In this document: one piece after another, positions 1 to 7,732 of the stretch
Numbering within the stretch: position 1 is the first letter of the stretch
How the letters are laid out: each line of letters starts with the position of its first letter
Assembly: GCA_031459855.1 (NCBI GenBank)
Contig: JAVKHP010000001.1
Location: 416,059 to 480,058, forward strand
Direction of reading: 5' to 3'
DNA length: 64,000 bases
Source: Armatimonadota bacterium
GTDB lineage: Bacteria > Sysuimicrobiota > Sysuimicrobiia > Sysuimicrobiales > Humicultoraceae
Made by a program: the position numbers and the translations under genes
The notes under the pieces: generated by a model
What the model saw: only the letters and a program-made list of their open reading frames with translations
Database searches by the model: none
What the model was told of the DNA's origin: nothing

Positions 1-1134
1 GTTCTCACCCTTGCCGTCGAACTTGATCTCCGCCTGGGGCAGGATGTGGTCCCGCAGGGTGGTGGCCGCCAGCGCCGCGCGGATCCGCGTGGGGTCGGTC
101 GAGCCCGCGCGCTCCACGGCGTCCAGCAGTACCCGCGTGGCCGCGTAGGCGTAGACCGCGTGGGTGGACATGTCCCGGTTGAAGCGCTCGCGGTAGGCGC
201 GGAAGACGCCGCGGGTGCGCGGGTTCACCGGGTTGTAGTAGTAGTTGGAGTCCATGACGTGCTCGCTGGCCAGCGGGCCCGCCTCCGCGGCGAACCGCGG
301 ATGGCTGAACGCGCCGTTGGCCACGCCCACCACCGCCTTGGTGCGCAGGCCCACCTCACGGATGGTGCGCGCCACCAGCACGCCGTCACGGAAGTAGCCG
401 GTGAACAGGGCCACGTCGGGGCTGGCGGCCCGCACCTTGGTGCACTCCGTGGTGACGTCGGCGGTGGCGGTGGGGTAGACGATCCGCTCCAGCACCCGCA
501 GCCCGGCCTGACCGGCGAACCGGACCAGGCGGTCGCCGATGGAGACGCCGAAGATGCTCGACTCGTGCATGATGGTCACGGTGTTCACGGCGGTCTTTGC
601 CTGCCGGCCCAGCGTCACGATGTACTCGATGGCGTACTGGGCCATGGCCGTGGAGTTGGGCTGGACCCGGAACGCGTACTGGAAGCCGCGCTCCAGGATC
701 TCGTCGGCCACGGCCACCGTGATGACGTAGGGGATCCGACGCCGCTCGGCCACCTGGGTGGTGACGAACGCCACGGCGCTCTGGTAGGCGCCCAGCAACC
801 CGACGACGCCCTCCCCGATCAGCCGCTCGGCCTCGGCGGCACCCTTGTCGGGCGAGCCCTCGGTGTTGCCGTGCAGGACCGTCACCCGGGCACCGCCCAG
901 CGACCGGATCCCGCCGGCCCGGTTGACGTCGTCGGCGGCCAGCAGGATGGCGTCGCGCATCTCCCCGCCCTCCAGCGCCAGCCCGCCCGAGAGCGGGTGC
1001 AGGTGACCGATCTTCACGTCGGCCGGCGCGGCCCCGGCCACGTGCAGCGCCCAGGGCGGCAGGTGCGTCAACGCCGCCGCCCCACCCAACGCTCCCGCGC
1101 GCTTGATGAAGGCGCGCCGTGTGAGCCTGCTCAT
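1..1134 (-). CDS. ABC transporter substrate-binding protein, branched-chain amino acid (LivK) type, 3' end off window
   Basis: Periplasmic binding protein of the type-1 fold that would deliver an amino acid, amide or aromatic acid to an ABC permease. The N-terminus reads MSRLTRRAFIKRAG followed by an Ala/Gly-rich stretch, a twin-arginine (Tat) signal. The mature part begins with VKIGHLHPLSG, typical of LivK-like proteins, and continues with a DVNRAGG motif. About 378 codons are visible and the C-terminus lies beyond the left edge. The start is an ATG at 1134, overlapping the iclR stop by 4 bp, with a strong AAAGGAGG ribosome site at about 1141-1150. As the last visible gene of the leuCD-like/lyase/iclR unit it probably imports that pathway's substrate. 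The permease and ATPase genes may follow off-window. Family confident, ligand unknown. Confidence 0.9.
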   Translation of the reverse strand, partial: MSRLTRRAFIKRAGALGGAAALTHLPPWALHVAGAAPADVKIGHLHPLSGGLALEGGEMRDAILLAADDVNRAGGIRSLGGARVTVLHGNTEGSPDKGAAEAERLIGEGVVGLLGAYQSAVAFVTTQVAERRRIPYVITVAVADEILERGFQYAFRVQPNSTAMAQYAIEYIVTLGRQAKTAVNTVTIMHESSIFGVSIGDRLVRFAGQAGLRVLERIVYPTATADVTTECTKVRAASPDVALFTGYFRDGVLVARTIREVGLRTKAVVGVANGAFSHPRFAAEAGPLASEHVMDSNYYYNPVNPRTRGVFRAYRERFNRDMSTHAVYAYAATRVLLDAVERAGSTDPTRIRAALAATTLRDHILPQAEIKFDGKGEN

Positions 1135-1976
1135 CGTCTCGTCCTCCTTTGCGGCGCTCGCCGCCGTGTCGTCGTCTGTCGGTCCCTTGACGGGCGGCGA
1201 TGGGCGGGGGCCAGGTGGCCCATCGCCGCGGAGAGCTCGCCGGCGGCCGCACGCACCATGCGGCCAAACCGCGCGAGGTCGCCGGGCCGGAGCCGCAGCA
1301 CCGGTCCGGAGATCGTCAGCCCCGCGATCACCGCGCCCGTGTGATCGCGCACCGGAGCGCTGACCGAGAAGGCCCCCTGCACCCGTTCGCTGGCGCCGGC
1401 GGCGTACCCGCGCCGCCGGATCGCCGCCAGCTGCTGGGGCAGCGCGGCCAGGTAGGCGTTGTCCACGCGGCCTTCCCGCCGGGCCTCCTGCAGCACCGCC
1501 GCAACCTCGGCCGGCGGCAGGTGCGCCAGCAGCACCTTCCCCGACGCCCCCACGTAGAGGGGCAGGGGCTTGCCCAGTTCGACGAAGTGGCGCACGTCGT
1601 GCCGGCTCTCGACCTTCTCGATGCACACCCGCGCCCGGCCCACGACGATGTTCAGGTTGACCGTCTCGCCGCAGGCCAGCTGCAGCCGTCGCATGATCGG
1701 CAGGGCCTGGGCGCGGAGCTCCATGCCGTTCTGGACCACCCGGCCCAGGCGGAACAGCTCCAGCCCCGGCTGGTAGGTGCCCGTGGCCGCATCCTGCCGC
1801 ACGAAGCCCCGGCGCTCCAGGGTGGTCAGCAGGCGGTGCACCGTGCTCTTGGCCAGGTGGAGCCGCCGGGCGATCTGGCTCACGCCCAGCGTGGGCGCGT
1901 CGAAGTCGAAGCAGCGCAGCACGTCCAGCGCGCGCTCGACGCTGCGGACGGCGGCCGACGCCCGTGCGTCGCTCAC
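1131..1976 (-). CDS. IclR-family transcriptional regulator
   Basis: DNA-binding regulator of 281 aa. Residues about 10-65 form the winged helix-turn-helix (SVERALDVLRCF, IARRLHLAKSTVHRLL), and the rest is the IclR effector-binding domain (ASGKVLLAHLPP, GYAAGASERVQGAFSVSAPV). The start is a GTG at 1976 inside a 4-bp GTGA overlap with the upstream lyase stop, and its stop overlaps the ATG of the binding-protein gene. It is therefore translated within the operon it probably controls. The last ~25 residues are unusually Arg-rich (HRRPSRDRQTTTRRR) and go beyond the normal IclR end. Members usually sense an aromatic or small organic acid; this ligand is unknown. Confidence 0.93.
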   Translation of the reverse strand: MSDARASAAVRSVERALDVLRCFDFDAPTLGVSQIARRLHLAKSTVHRLLTTLERRGFVRQDAATGTYQPGLELFRLGRVVQNGMELRAQALPIMRRLQLACGETVNLNIVVGRARVCIEKVESRHDVRHFVELGKPLPLYVGASGKVLLAHLPPAEVAAVLQEARREGRVDNAYLAALPQQLAAIRRRGYAAGASERVQGAFSVSAPVRDHTGAVIAGLTISGPVLRLRPGDLARFGRMVRAAAGELSAAMGHLAPAHRRPSRDRQTTTRRRAPQRRTRR

Positions 1977-2842
1977 AGGCGTCCCTCGACGCGCGCCTCC
2001 AGGTCGCGCCACGCCGGCAGGCCCAGCAACGCGTTGAGCTCGCCGAACGACAGCATGGCGTCCAGCACGCCTGCCGTCGTGCCGTGACGCTTGAGGGCGT
2101 CCATGACCTTCACCACGGCCGCTGCCGCTGCCCGCACGGCCGCTCCCGGGAAGATGACGAGGCGGTAGCCCATGGCCTCCAGCTCGTGGGCCGCACACAG
2201 CGGCGTGCGGCCGCCTTCCACCATGTTGGCCACGACCGGCGGCGGAAGTGATGAAGCGATGCGCGCCAGCTCGTCGCGCGAGGCTGGCGCCTCGACGAAC
2301 AGCACGTCCGCCCCCGCGTCCCGGTAGCGGTGCGCCCGCTCCAGCGCCGCCTCCAGGCCGAGCGGCGCACGGGCGTCGGTGCGCGCGATGAGGAGCGTAT
2401 CCGGGTCGCGGCGCGCGTCCAGCGCGGCCCGGATCTTGCCCACCATCTCCTCGACGGGCACCACGCGCTTCCCGTCCAGGTGCCCGCAGCGCTTGGGGAA
2501 CACCTGGTCCTCGAGCTGGATCGCCGCGGCGCCGGCCCGCTCGAACTCCCGCACCGTGCGGCGGACGTTCAGCGCGCCGCCGTACCCGGTATCGGCGTCG
2601 GCGATCACCGGCAGCCGGGTGGCTTCCACCACGGCGGCCAGGCGCATGGTCATCTCCGTCAGGCTCACCAGCCCCAGGTCGGGCGCGCCCAGGTGCGTGT
2701 ACGCCACGCCCGCGCCGGTGAAGTAGACGGCCTCGAAGCCGGCGCGCTCGACGATGCGCGCCGTCAGCGCGTCGGGCGCGCCCGGGGCGACCACGATCGG
2801 CCCGTGTGCCAGCCGCTGGCGCAGCGTGCGCGCCGTGCTCAC
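1973..2842 (-). CDS. Isocitrate lyase/PEP mutase superfamily lyase (2-methylisocitrate or 2,3-dimethylmalate lyase-like)
   Basis: C-C lyase of 289 aa that would cleave a 2-hydroxy-acid such as methylisocitrate, dimethylmalate or oxaloacetate into pyruvate or propionate-type products. Visible signatures are ADADTGYG (81-88, Mg-binding Asp pair), QLEDQ (109-113) and the lyase active-site loop PKRCGH (116-121) with Cys119. These residues mark a true lyase rather than a PEP mutase. The GTG start at 2842 overlaps the small-subunit stop by 4 bp. Lying directly after dehydratase large and small subunits, it resembles the dimethylmaleate hydratase-dimethylmalate lyase trio of nicotinate fermenters. 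A 2-methylcitrate-type or oxaloacetate decarboxylase role is also possible. Substrate is inference. Confidence 0.9.
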   Translation of the reverse strand: MSTARTLRQRLAHGPIVVAPGAPDALTARIVERAGFEAVYFTGAGVAYTHLGAPDLGLVSLTEMTMRLAAVVEATRLPVIADADTGYGGALNVRRTVREFERAGAAAIQLEDQVFPKRCGHLDGKRVVPVEEMVGKIRAALDARRDPDTLLIARTDARAPLGLEAALERAHRYRDAGADVLFVEAPASRDELARIASSLPPPVVANMVEGGRTPLCAAHELEAMGYRLVIFPGAAVRAAAAAVVKVMDALKRHGTTAGVLDAMLSFGELNALLGLPAWRDLEARVEGRL

Positions 2843-3345
2843 CGCTGCGCCCTCCGCTGCAGGCGGGCCAGCGTGAAGGGCACGATGCCGCCGTGCTCCA
2901 GGATCTCCCGGGAGGTCCCGGTGAGGTTCAGCACGGGCAGCACGGCGCCGGTGCGGAGGTTGGTCACCGCCCGGGCCACAAGGTCGACGCGCAGCAGGTC
3001 GCCGGCGATGATACCGTCGACGGCGGGGACGATGACCGCCGGCAGGCCGTTGTTGATGGCGTTGCGGAAGAAGATCCGCGCGAACGAGCGGGCCACCACT
3101 GCGGCGACGCCTGCCTGCAGGAGGGCCAGCACCGCGGCCTCGCGGCTGGAGCCGCAGCCGAAGTTGACGCCGGCGACGACCACGTCGCCGGGCGCCGGAG
3201 CGCGGGCGCCCTCTGGGTCGAGGCCCGCGAACACGTACTGGCCCACTTCCTCCACCGGCCGGTCGAGGTAGCGCCCGGGCAGGATCTGGTCGGTGTTGAC
3301 GTGGTCGCCGACCACCCACGCGCGGCCTTCGAGGACCGGGCGCAT
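2839..3345 (-). CDS. leuD: 3-isopropylmalate dehydratase/homoaconitase-type small subunit (LeuD-like)
   Basis: Swivelling domain 4 of an aconitase-family dehydratase, 168 aa, the short archaeal/thermophile LeuD size. It has the NTDQILPGRYL motif (17-27), FGCGSSRE (62-69) and an ARIFFRNAINNGLP segment, which form the substrate-binding loop and assembly surface. I chose the ATG at 3345, preceded by GGGAG; an in-frame TTG at 3411 would add a poor 22-residue extension. It pairs with the large subunit just upstream. Because the next gene is a lyase rather than leuB, a catabolic hydratase role seems likelier than leucine synthesis. The gene symbol reflects family, not proven pathway. Confidence 0.9.
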   Translation of the reverse strand: MRPVLEGRAWVVGDHVNTDQILPGRYLDRPVEEVGQYVFAGLDPEGARAPAPGDVVVAGVNFGCGSSREAAVLALLQAGVAAVVARSFARIFFRNAINNGLPAVIVPAVDGIIAGDLLRVDLVARAVTNLRTGAVLPVLNLTGTSREILEHGGIVPFTLARLQRRAQR

Positions 3346-3416
3346 CACAGCGTCTCCCAGGATCCCCACGCAAGGCGCAATGCCGGCACCGGGGTCGGGT
3401 GGCGGCTCCAACGCAT
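3345..3416 (-). other. 23-codon open frame bridging the dehydratase large and small subunit genes
   Basis: The large-subunit stop forms TGATG, opening a 23-residue frame (MRWSRHPTPV...) that ends in a second TGATG whose ATG starts the small subunit. The two junctions are nearly identical (CTGTGATGCG). This could be a translational-coupling mini-ORF or a chance product of a small duplication. No homologue is recognised and no function is claimed. Confidence 0.3.
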
Positions 3417-4690
3417 CACAGCAGCTCCCGGGGATCGGTCAGCCGGCCGGTGACGGCGGAGGCTGCCACGGTTAGCGGGGAGGCCAGGTAGATCTCGGCC
3501 GAGGGCGCGCCCATGCGCCCGGGGAAGTTGCGGGTGACCGAGGCGACGCACCGCTCGCCCGGGCCGAGCAACCCGCCGTGGAGGCCGGCGCACGCCCCGC
3601 AGCCGGGCGCCGCGATGACCGCGCCAGCGGCCACCAGGGCGCCCAGCGTGCCGTCCTCCAGCGTCTCCTCGACGACCCGCTGTGTCGCCGGCGTCACCTG
3701 CAACGGAATGCGGACGCGCCGGCCCCGCAGCACCCGCGCAGCCGCCCGCAGATCGTGAGCCTTGCCGCCGACGCACGAGCCGAGGTAGGCGCGGTCCAGT
3801 GGCAGCCCCCCGAGATCGGCCACCGGGTGGACGTTGTCGACGTTTGGCGGCGCCGCCACCAACGGCGGGAGCGCCGCCGCATCGAACGCGTGGACCGCCT
3901 CGTACGCGCACCCCGGATCTCCGGCCAGCGGGCGTCCGGCGGCAGCCGCCGCGGCCCCGTAGCGGGCCAGCACCGGCCCGCTGGGTGGCACGATCCCGTT
4001 CTTCGCGCCCATCTCGATCGCCTGGTTGGTCAGGACCGCCCGCTCGTCGAGCGCCATGCTCTCGACCGTCGGCCCGGCGAACTCCACGGCCCGGTAGATG
4101 GCGAAGTCGGCCCGCAGGTCGCGCAGCACCGCCATGGCTAGGTCGCGCGCGGTGAGGTACGGCGGCAGCGCGCCCTCGAACCGGACCAGCACCGTGGGCG
4201 GCACCCGCAGCCAGATCTCGCCCGTGACCAGCACGGTGGCGAGCTCCGTGGCCCCCACGCCCACGGCCAGGGCCCCGACGGCGCCCGCCGTCACGGTGTG
4301 CGAGTCGGCGCCCACGATCAACGTGCCGGGCAGCGCCAGGCCTTCCTCCAGCAGCACGTTGTGCATGATGCCGACACCGTCGAAGAAGTGGCGCAGCGCG
4401 GCCTCCCGCGCCCACCGCCGGGTGGTGGCCAGGATCTCGGCGTGGCGCACCGTCGCCGCGGGCGTGAAGTGGTCGACGGCCAGCACGACGCGATCGCGAT
4501 CCCACAGCCGGCCGCCCAGGCGCTCGAGGGTGCCGGCGATGCGCCGCGGGCCCGACGAGTCGTGCATGGCCGCCAGGTCCACGGCCGCCCACACCTCGTC
4601 ACCGGGGGCGACCGCGGCCTGGCCGGCGGCGCGGGCGATGATCTTCTCGGTCAGCGTCATGGGGCGGGCCGCACCTGTCTGGCTGCTCAT
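3416..4690 (-). CDS. leuC: 3-isopropylmalate dehydratase/homoaconitase-type large subunit (LeuC-like, [4Fe-4S])
   Basis: Iron-sulphur dehydratase of 424 aa that isomerises or hydrates 2-hydroxy-acids by dehydration-rehydration, acting with the small subunit downstream. Cluster ligands are visible as Cys306, Cys364 and Cys367 (GSCVGGK, then CGAC, spacing C-x57-C-x2-C). Other family motifs are MTLTEKIIARAAG at the N-terminus, GADSHTVTAGAVGA and SVTRNFPGRMG. The start is the ATG at 4690, with GGAG 9 bases upstream; the ATG at 4660 is an alternative matching the usual family start. Linkage to a PEP mutase/isocitrate lyase-family gene suggests it acts on a maleate or malate derivative in catabolism. 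It could still be the leucine enzyme. Confidence 0.92.
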   Translation of the reverse strand: MSSQTGAARPMTLTEKIIARAAGQAAVAPGDEVWAAVDLAAMHDSSGPRRIAGTLERLGGRLWDRDRVVLAVDHFTPAATVRHAEILATTRRWAREAALRHFFDGVGIMHNVLLEEGLALPGTLIVGADSHTVTAGAVGALAVGVGATELATVLVTGEIWLRVPPTVLVRFEGALPPYLTARDLAMAVLRDLRADFAIYRAVEFAGPTVESMALDERAVLTNQAIEMGAKNGIVPPSGPVLARYGAAAAAAGRPLAGDPGCAYEAVHAFDAAALPPLVAAPPNVDNVHPVADLGGLPLDRAYLGSCVGGKAHDLRAAARVLRGRRVRIPLQVTPATQRVVEETLEDGTLGALVAAGAVIAAPGCGACAGLHGGLLGPGERCVASVTRNFPGRMGAPSAEIYLASPLTVAASAVTGRLTDPRELL

Positions 4691-5207
4691 CTGCCGCTCT
4701 CCACTGTCCGTGCCCCGTAGCCGTGACCCGTGCCGTCGCCCGTGTACCCCATTCGTTCCGCGCTGTGGAACATCGTTTCTTTCGTACCGCGATTCGGCGA
4801 TTCGACGCCTGGCGGCGATCTCCTCCGGCGGAAGACGACCTCCCGCAAGGCGGTGGGGCTCTCTGCCGTTGGCTGCCGTTCTACCGTTGGCCGCCGTTCG
4901 CTGCCGTTGGCTACCGTTCGTTGCCGCTCGCTGCCGTTGGCTGCCCTCGCTGCCATTAGCCGCCGCTACCTGCCGTTCTCTGCCGTCGCGCCCCCCGGCG
5001 CGCCGCAGCCGCCGCAGATGGTGGGCGGTGACCTCACGCCCGGTAAAGCGCCTCCCGGCATCCGCCTCCGCGTGCCGCAGCACGCGGCCGGCGGTGCCCG
5101 CGCTGCCGTTACCGTCCGGTGACAGTGCCCGTGCTAGGATGGGCTGCGCACACTATGCATCCGGCGTGGGGCAGGACACGCCGGAACCACGGCACGAGGA
5201 GGTCGAG
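4691..5207. other. 517-bp gene-free divergent region
   Basis: Lies between the divergent leuC-like (minus) and CHRD (plus) genes and must hold both promoters, but no convincing -35/-10 pair was seen. It contains degenerate CACGGG-type repeats at about 4705-4750 (minus strand: CACGGGTCACGG and variants) and the decamer array listed separately. Open frames crossing it translate only the repeats (NGS/ERQ-rich) and are not considered genes. Confidence 0.6.
4863..4988. repeat. Degenerate 10-bp tandem repeat array, about 13 units
   Basis: Consecutive units with consensus CTGCCGTTGG on the plus strand (CCAACGGCAG on minus), nearly all exactly 10 bp. Examples start at 4863, 4881, 4901, 4911, 4931 and 4970. 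Variation is mostly at positions 2, 7, 9 and 10 of the unit. The period is close to one DNA helical turn. It sits about 170-300 bp upstream of the leuC-like start and 220-345 bp upstream of the CHRD gene. Non-coding by frame and context. Confidence 0.75.
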
Positions 5208-5696
5208 ATGAAGCGAACTGCGCTGCTGGTCGTGATGCTGGTGCTGGTGGTCGTCCCCATCAGCCTGGTCAGGGCACAGGCGCCGCGGACGCACTACGGC
5301 GCCATCCTCACCGGCGACGAGCAGGTGCCCCGGGTCGCGACCCGCGCCTACGGGACGGCGGTCTTCGAGGTGCAGCCCGGGGGCAACGCCATCCGGTACT
5401 GGCTTACGGTCGTCGACATCGCCAACGTGCAGATGGCCCACATTCACATCGGCGCCCCGGGCCAGGCGGGACCGGTCGCCGTCTGGCTCTACCCCGCTGC
5501 CCCGCCGCCCCGCCCGATTCCGGGCGTGACCAGCGACCAGCTGGCCGAGGGCACGTTCACCGCAGCCAACTTCGTGGGCCCGCTGGCCCGGCAGCCCATG
5601 AGCGCGTTGCTGACAGCCATCGCCCAGGGCAACGCCTACGTGAACGTGCACACGGCCGCCAACCCCGGCGGGGAGATCCGCGGGCAGATCAGGTAG
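5208..5696 (+). CDS. CHRD domain-containing exported protein
   Basis: Secreted or periplasmic protein of 162 aa. Residues 1-24 (MKRTALLVVMLVLVVV...RAQ) form a Sec signal peptide. The rest is a single CHRD domain: LTGDEQVPRVATRAYGTAVF at its start, the central MAHIHIGAPGQAGPVAVWLY, and the terminal NVHTAANPGGEIRGQI. The domain is shared with chordin and many bacterial surface proteins, and its biochemical role is not established. The ATG at 5208 is preceded by GAGGAGG. The gene is monocistronic on the plus strand and converges on the DNA ligase gene, with a strong hairpin between them. Confidence 0.93.
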   Translation: MKRTALLVVMLVLVVVPISLVRAQAPRTHYGAILTGDEQVPRVATRAYGTAVFEVQPGGNAIRYWLTVVDIANVQMAHIHIGAPGQAGPVAVWLYPAAPPPRPIPGVTSDQLAEGTFTAANFVGPLARQPMSALLTAIAQGNAYVNVHTAANPGGEIRGQIR

Positions 5697-5754
5697 CCGC
5701 GCGCCGTCCTGGGTGCACCCGGGCGAGCACCCAGCGCACGCTGCGTGTTGGGGG

Positions 5755-5789
5755 GAGCGGGCGCGACCCTGTTGGGGTCGCGCCCGCTC
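5755..5789 (+). terminator. Strong 15-bp perfect hairpin between convergent genes
   Basis: Left arm 5755-5769 (GAGCGGGCGCGACCC), 5-nt loop TGTTG, perfect right arm 5775-5789. No T-tract follows on either side, so it is a GC-rich terminator-like stem, probably serving both the CHRD gene and the oppositely oriented ligase gene. A weaker stem GGGTGC/GCACCC lies just upstream at about 5710-5732. Confidence 0.65.
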
Positions 5790-5822
5790 CTGCGTCGCAG
5801 TCCAGCTTTCGACCTGAGGGTA

Positions 5823-5908
5823 CCCGCAGGCACGCGGCCTGCGGACACCCTGGGCGACCACGCCCGCAGGCCCGCGGCCTGAGGATACCCGGGTGACGAC
5901 GCCCGCAC
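5823..5908. repeat. Imperfect 40-bp direct repeat (two copies plus a fragment)
   Basis: The block starting CCCGCAGG at 5823 recurs exactly 40 bp later at 5863. Each copy carries CGCGGCCTG and a GGAYACCC core, and a third fragment, CCCGCACCCTGCGGG, begins at 5902. Each unit is internally palindromic (GCAGG...CCTGC). Non-coding, located between the terminator hairpin and the ligase stop codon. Confidence 0.6.
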
Positions 5909-5950
5909 CCTGCGGGCCGACAGCCGCGCTCCAGGCGCCCCCCGCTCCAT

Positions 5951-7537
5951 TCACCGGCTCCCGGCGCGGCGGCCTTTGGCCTGGAACTGTCGCTCGTACA
6001 GCGCGCGCACCTGGGCCAGCGACGTGGCGTCCTCGGGGCGCTTGTCGTCGCGCACACGGGTGATGCGCGCAAAGCGCAGGGCGAACCCCGACGCGTACTG
6101 CGGGCTGCGCTGGATCTCGTTGTAGGCCACCTCGACCACGACCTCGGGCCGCACGGTCACGGTGACGCCGTCGTCGGCGGTCGCCAGCGCCAGCAACCGG
6201 GCGGTCATGGCCCGGAACTCGTCGTCGGTCAGCCCCTTGAACGTCTTGCCCACGGGCGCCCAGCCGCCGTCATCGGCGCGCACCGCCAGATGGTAGTTCG
6301 ACAGCCACCCGCGCCGGCGTCCCGACCCCCAGTCGGCCGCGAGCACGACACAGTCCACGGTCTCGACCGGCTTCACCTTGAACCAGCGCTTACCACGGCT
6401 GCCCGGGGTGTAGGGACTGTCCAGTGCCTTGGCCACGACCCCCTCGTGTCCCGCAGCCAGCGCCTCGGCGAGGAACGCACGGGCGTCGTCGAGGTTCGCA
6501 GGCACGATCCGACGCGCCAGGTGCGCACCGCCCGTGACTGCCGCGAGCGCCTCCCAGCGCGCCGCGTAGGGCTCGTCGATCAGCGTCCGGCCATCCAGCC
6601 ACAGCAGGTCGAACAGGTGCAGGACCAGCGGGACCTCGTGGGCGGCCGCGTCGATCGCCCGCACGCGCCCGAACCGCCGCATGAGGTCCTGGAAGGGCAG
6701 CGGCCGGCCGTCGGCGTCTGTGGCGACCACCTCGCCGTCGGCAATGAGCTCGGTCGCCCGCAGATCGCGTTGCACCAGGGCCACGATGTCGGGCAGGCTC
6801 GCCGTGACCTCGCTGAGCCGCCGGCTCCAGATGCGCACCACGTCACCGCGCTTGTGGATCTGCACCCGCGCGCCATCGTACTTGTACTCGAGCGCGGTGC
6901 GCCCCCCGTGGACCGCGAAGACCTCCGCCAGCTCGGTGGCCATCTCGGCCAGCATGGGCGCCAGCGGCACGAAGAGCGTCACCCCGGTGTCCGCCAGCCC
7001 CGCAGCACCGCAGGTGAGCGCGATGCGGGCCACCTCGCCGAGGTCGGCGCGGACCAGGGCCGCCCGGCGCACCAGCGCCGGGGGCACCCCCGCCGCCTGC
7101 GCCAGCGCCTCTTGCAGGAGCCCCTCGTCGAACCCGATGCGCATCTCGCCCAGCACGATCCGCTGCAGCACGGCCCGTTCGTCCTCGGTGGCCTGCGCCA
7201 GCAGCGCACCCAGGCGTGCGATGCGCGCGCGCCGCGCACCCGGGCCCGACAGATCGGCGACCGCGGAGAAGGCTGCGGCGACGTCCAGGAGCTCCAGCAC
7301 AGAGGCGGTCGGCGGGGGGCCCGCAGCGGCGCGCGCCTCGGCCAGCGCGGCCCAGCTGACGTCCAGCGCGCGGGGATCTGTGGCCGGGAGCGCCCGGCCT
7401 GCCAGGAACGCCGCAGCGGGAACGATCTCCTCCGGCGCCAGACGGCGCAGGAACGCGGCCGCCTGGGCGATCTTGACGCGCCGGCTGCGGGTGGCCTCCA
7501 GCTCACGGCACAGGCGGCAGAACTCGTCGAAGCGCAT
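5951..7537 (-). CDS. lig: ATP-dependent DNA ligase, archaeal/eukaryal LigI type
   Basis: Seals nicks in duplex DNA through an enzyme-AMP intermediate; 528 aa. Layout: N-terminal DNA-binding domain (1-200, including LQRIVLGEMRIGFDEGLLQEA), adenylation domain with motif I EYKYDGAR (217-224, nucleophile Lys219), motif IV region HEGVVAKALDSPYTPG, motif V RGKRWFKVKP, then an OB-fold domain (VAYNEIQRSPQYASGFALRF). The length and the separate N-terminal domain match archaeal replicative ligases, not the short NHEJ-type LigD. Bacteria with this enzyme normally also carry NAD-dependent LigA for replication, so a repair role is likely. The start ATG is at 7537. No Ku or polymerase partner is nearby. 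Confidence 0.95.
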   Translation of the reverse strand: MRFDEFCRLCRELEATRSRRVKIAQAAAFLRRLAPEEIVPAAAFLAGRALPATDPRALDVSWAALAEARAAAGPPPTASVLELLDVAAAFSAVADLSGPGARRARIARLGALLAQATEDERAVLQRIVLGEMRIGFDEGLLQEALAQAAGVPPALVRRAALVRADLGEVARIALTCGAAGLADTGVTLFVPLAPMLAEMATELAEVFAVHGGRTALEYKYDGARVQIHKRGDVVRIWSRRLSEVTASLPDIVALVQRDLRATELIADGEVVATDADGRPLPFQDLMRRFGRVRAIDAAAHEVPLVLHLFDLLWLDGRTLIDEPYAARWEALAAVTGGAHLARRIVPANLDDARAFLAEALAAGHEGVVAKALDSPYTPGSRGKRWFKVKPVETVDCVVLAADWGSGRRRGWLSNYHLAVRADDGGWAPVGKTFKGLTDDEFRAMTARLLALATADDGVTVTVRPEVVVEVAYNEIQRSPQYASGFALRFARITRVRDDKRPEDATSLAQVRALYERQFQAKGRRAGSR

Positions 7538-7732
7538 CTGTGTCCAGGGTACCCGGCCACAGACGCCGTGCGAAGGCCCGCCCGCAGGTGCGGGACGATC
7601 CCCGCTCACCGCGCCGCGCGAGACGCCGCTCCTCGAGGGCTGGAGCGCGTCCCGGGAGACGAGCAGACCGCATGCGCGCGGCTGGCGCGCCGCGCAGGGA
7701 TCGGCGCCCCCCGCGCCCAACTGTGAGCGCGT

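Noticed and set aside
4687-4956. 89-codon minus-strand frame and a longer N-terminal extension of LeuC through the decamer array
   Set aside because: The peptide (NGSERQRTVANGSERR-like) is just the translated 10-bp repeat; LeuC has a well-placed ATG at 4690.
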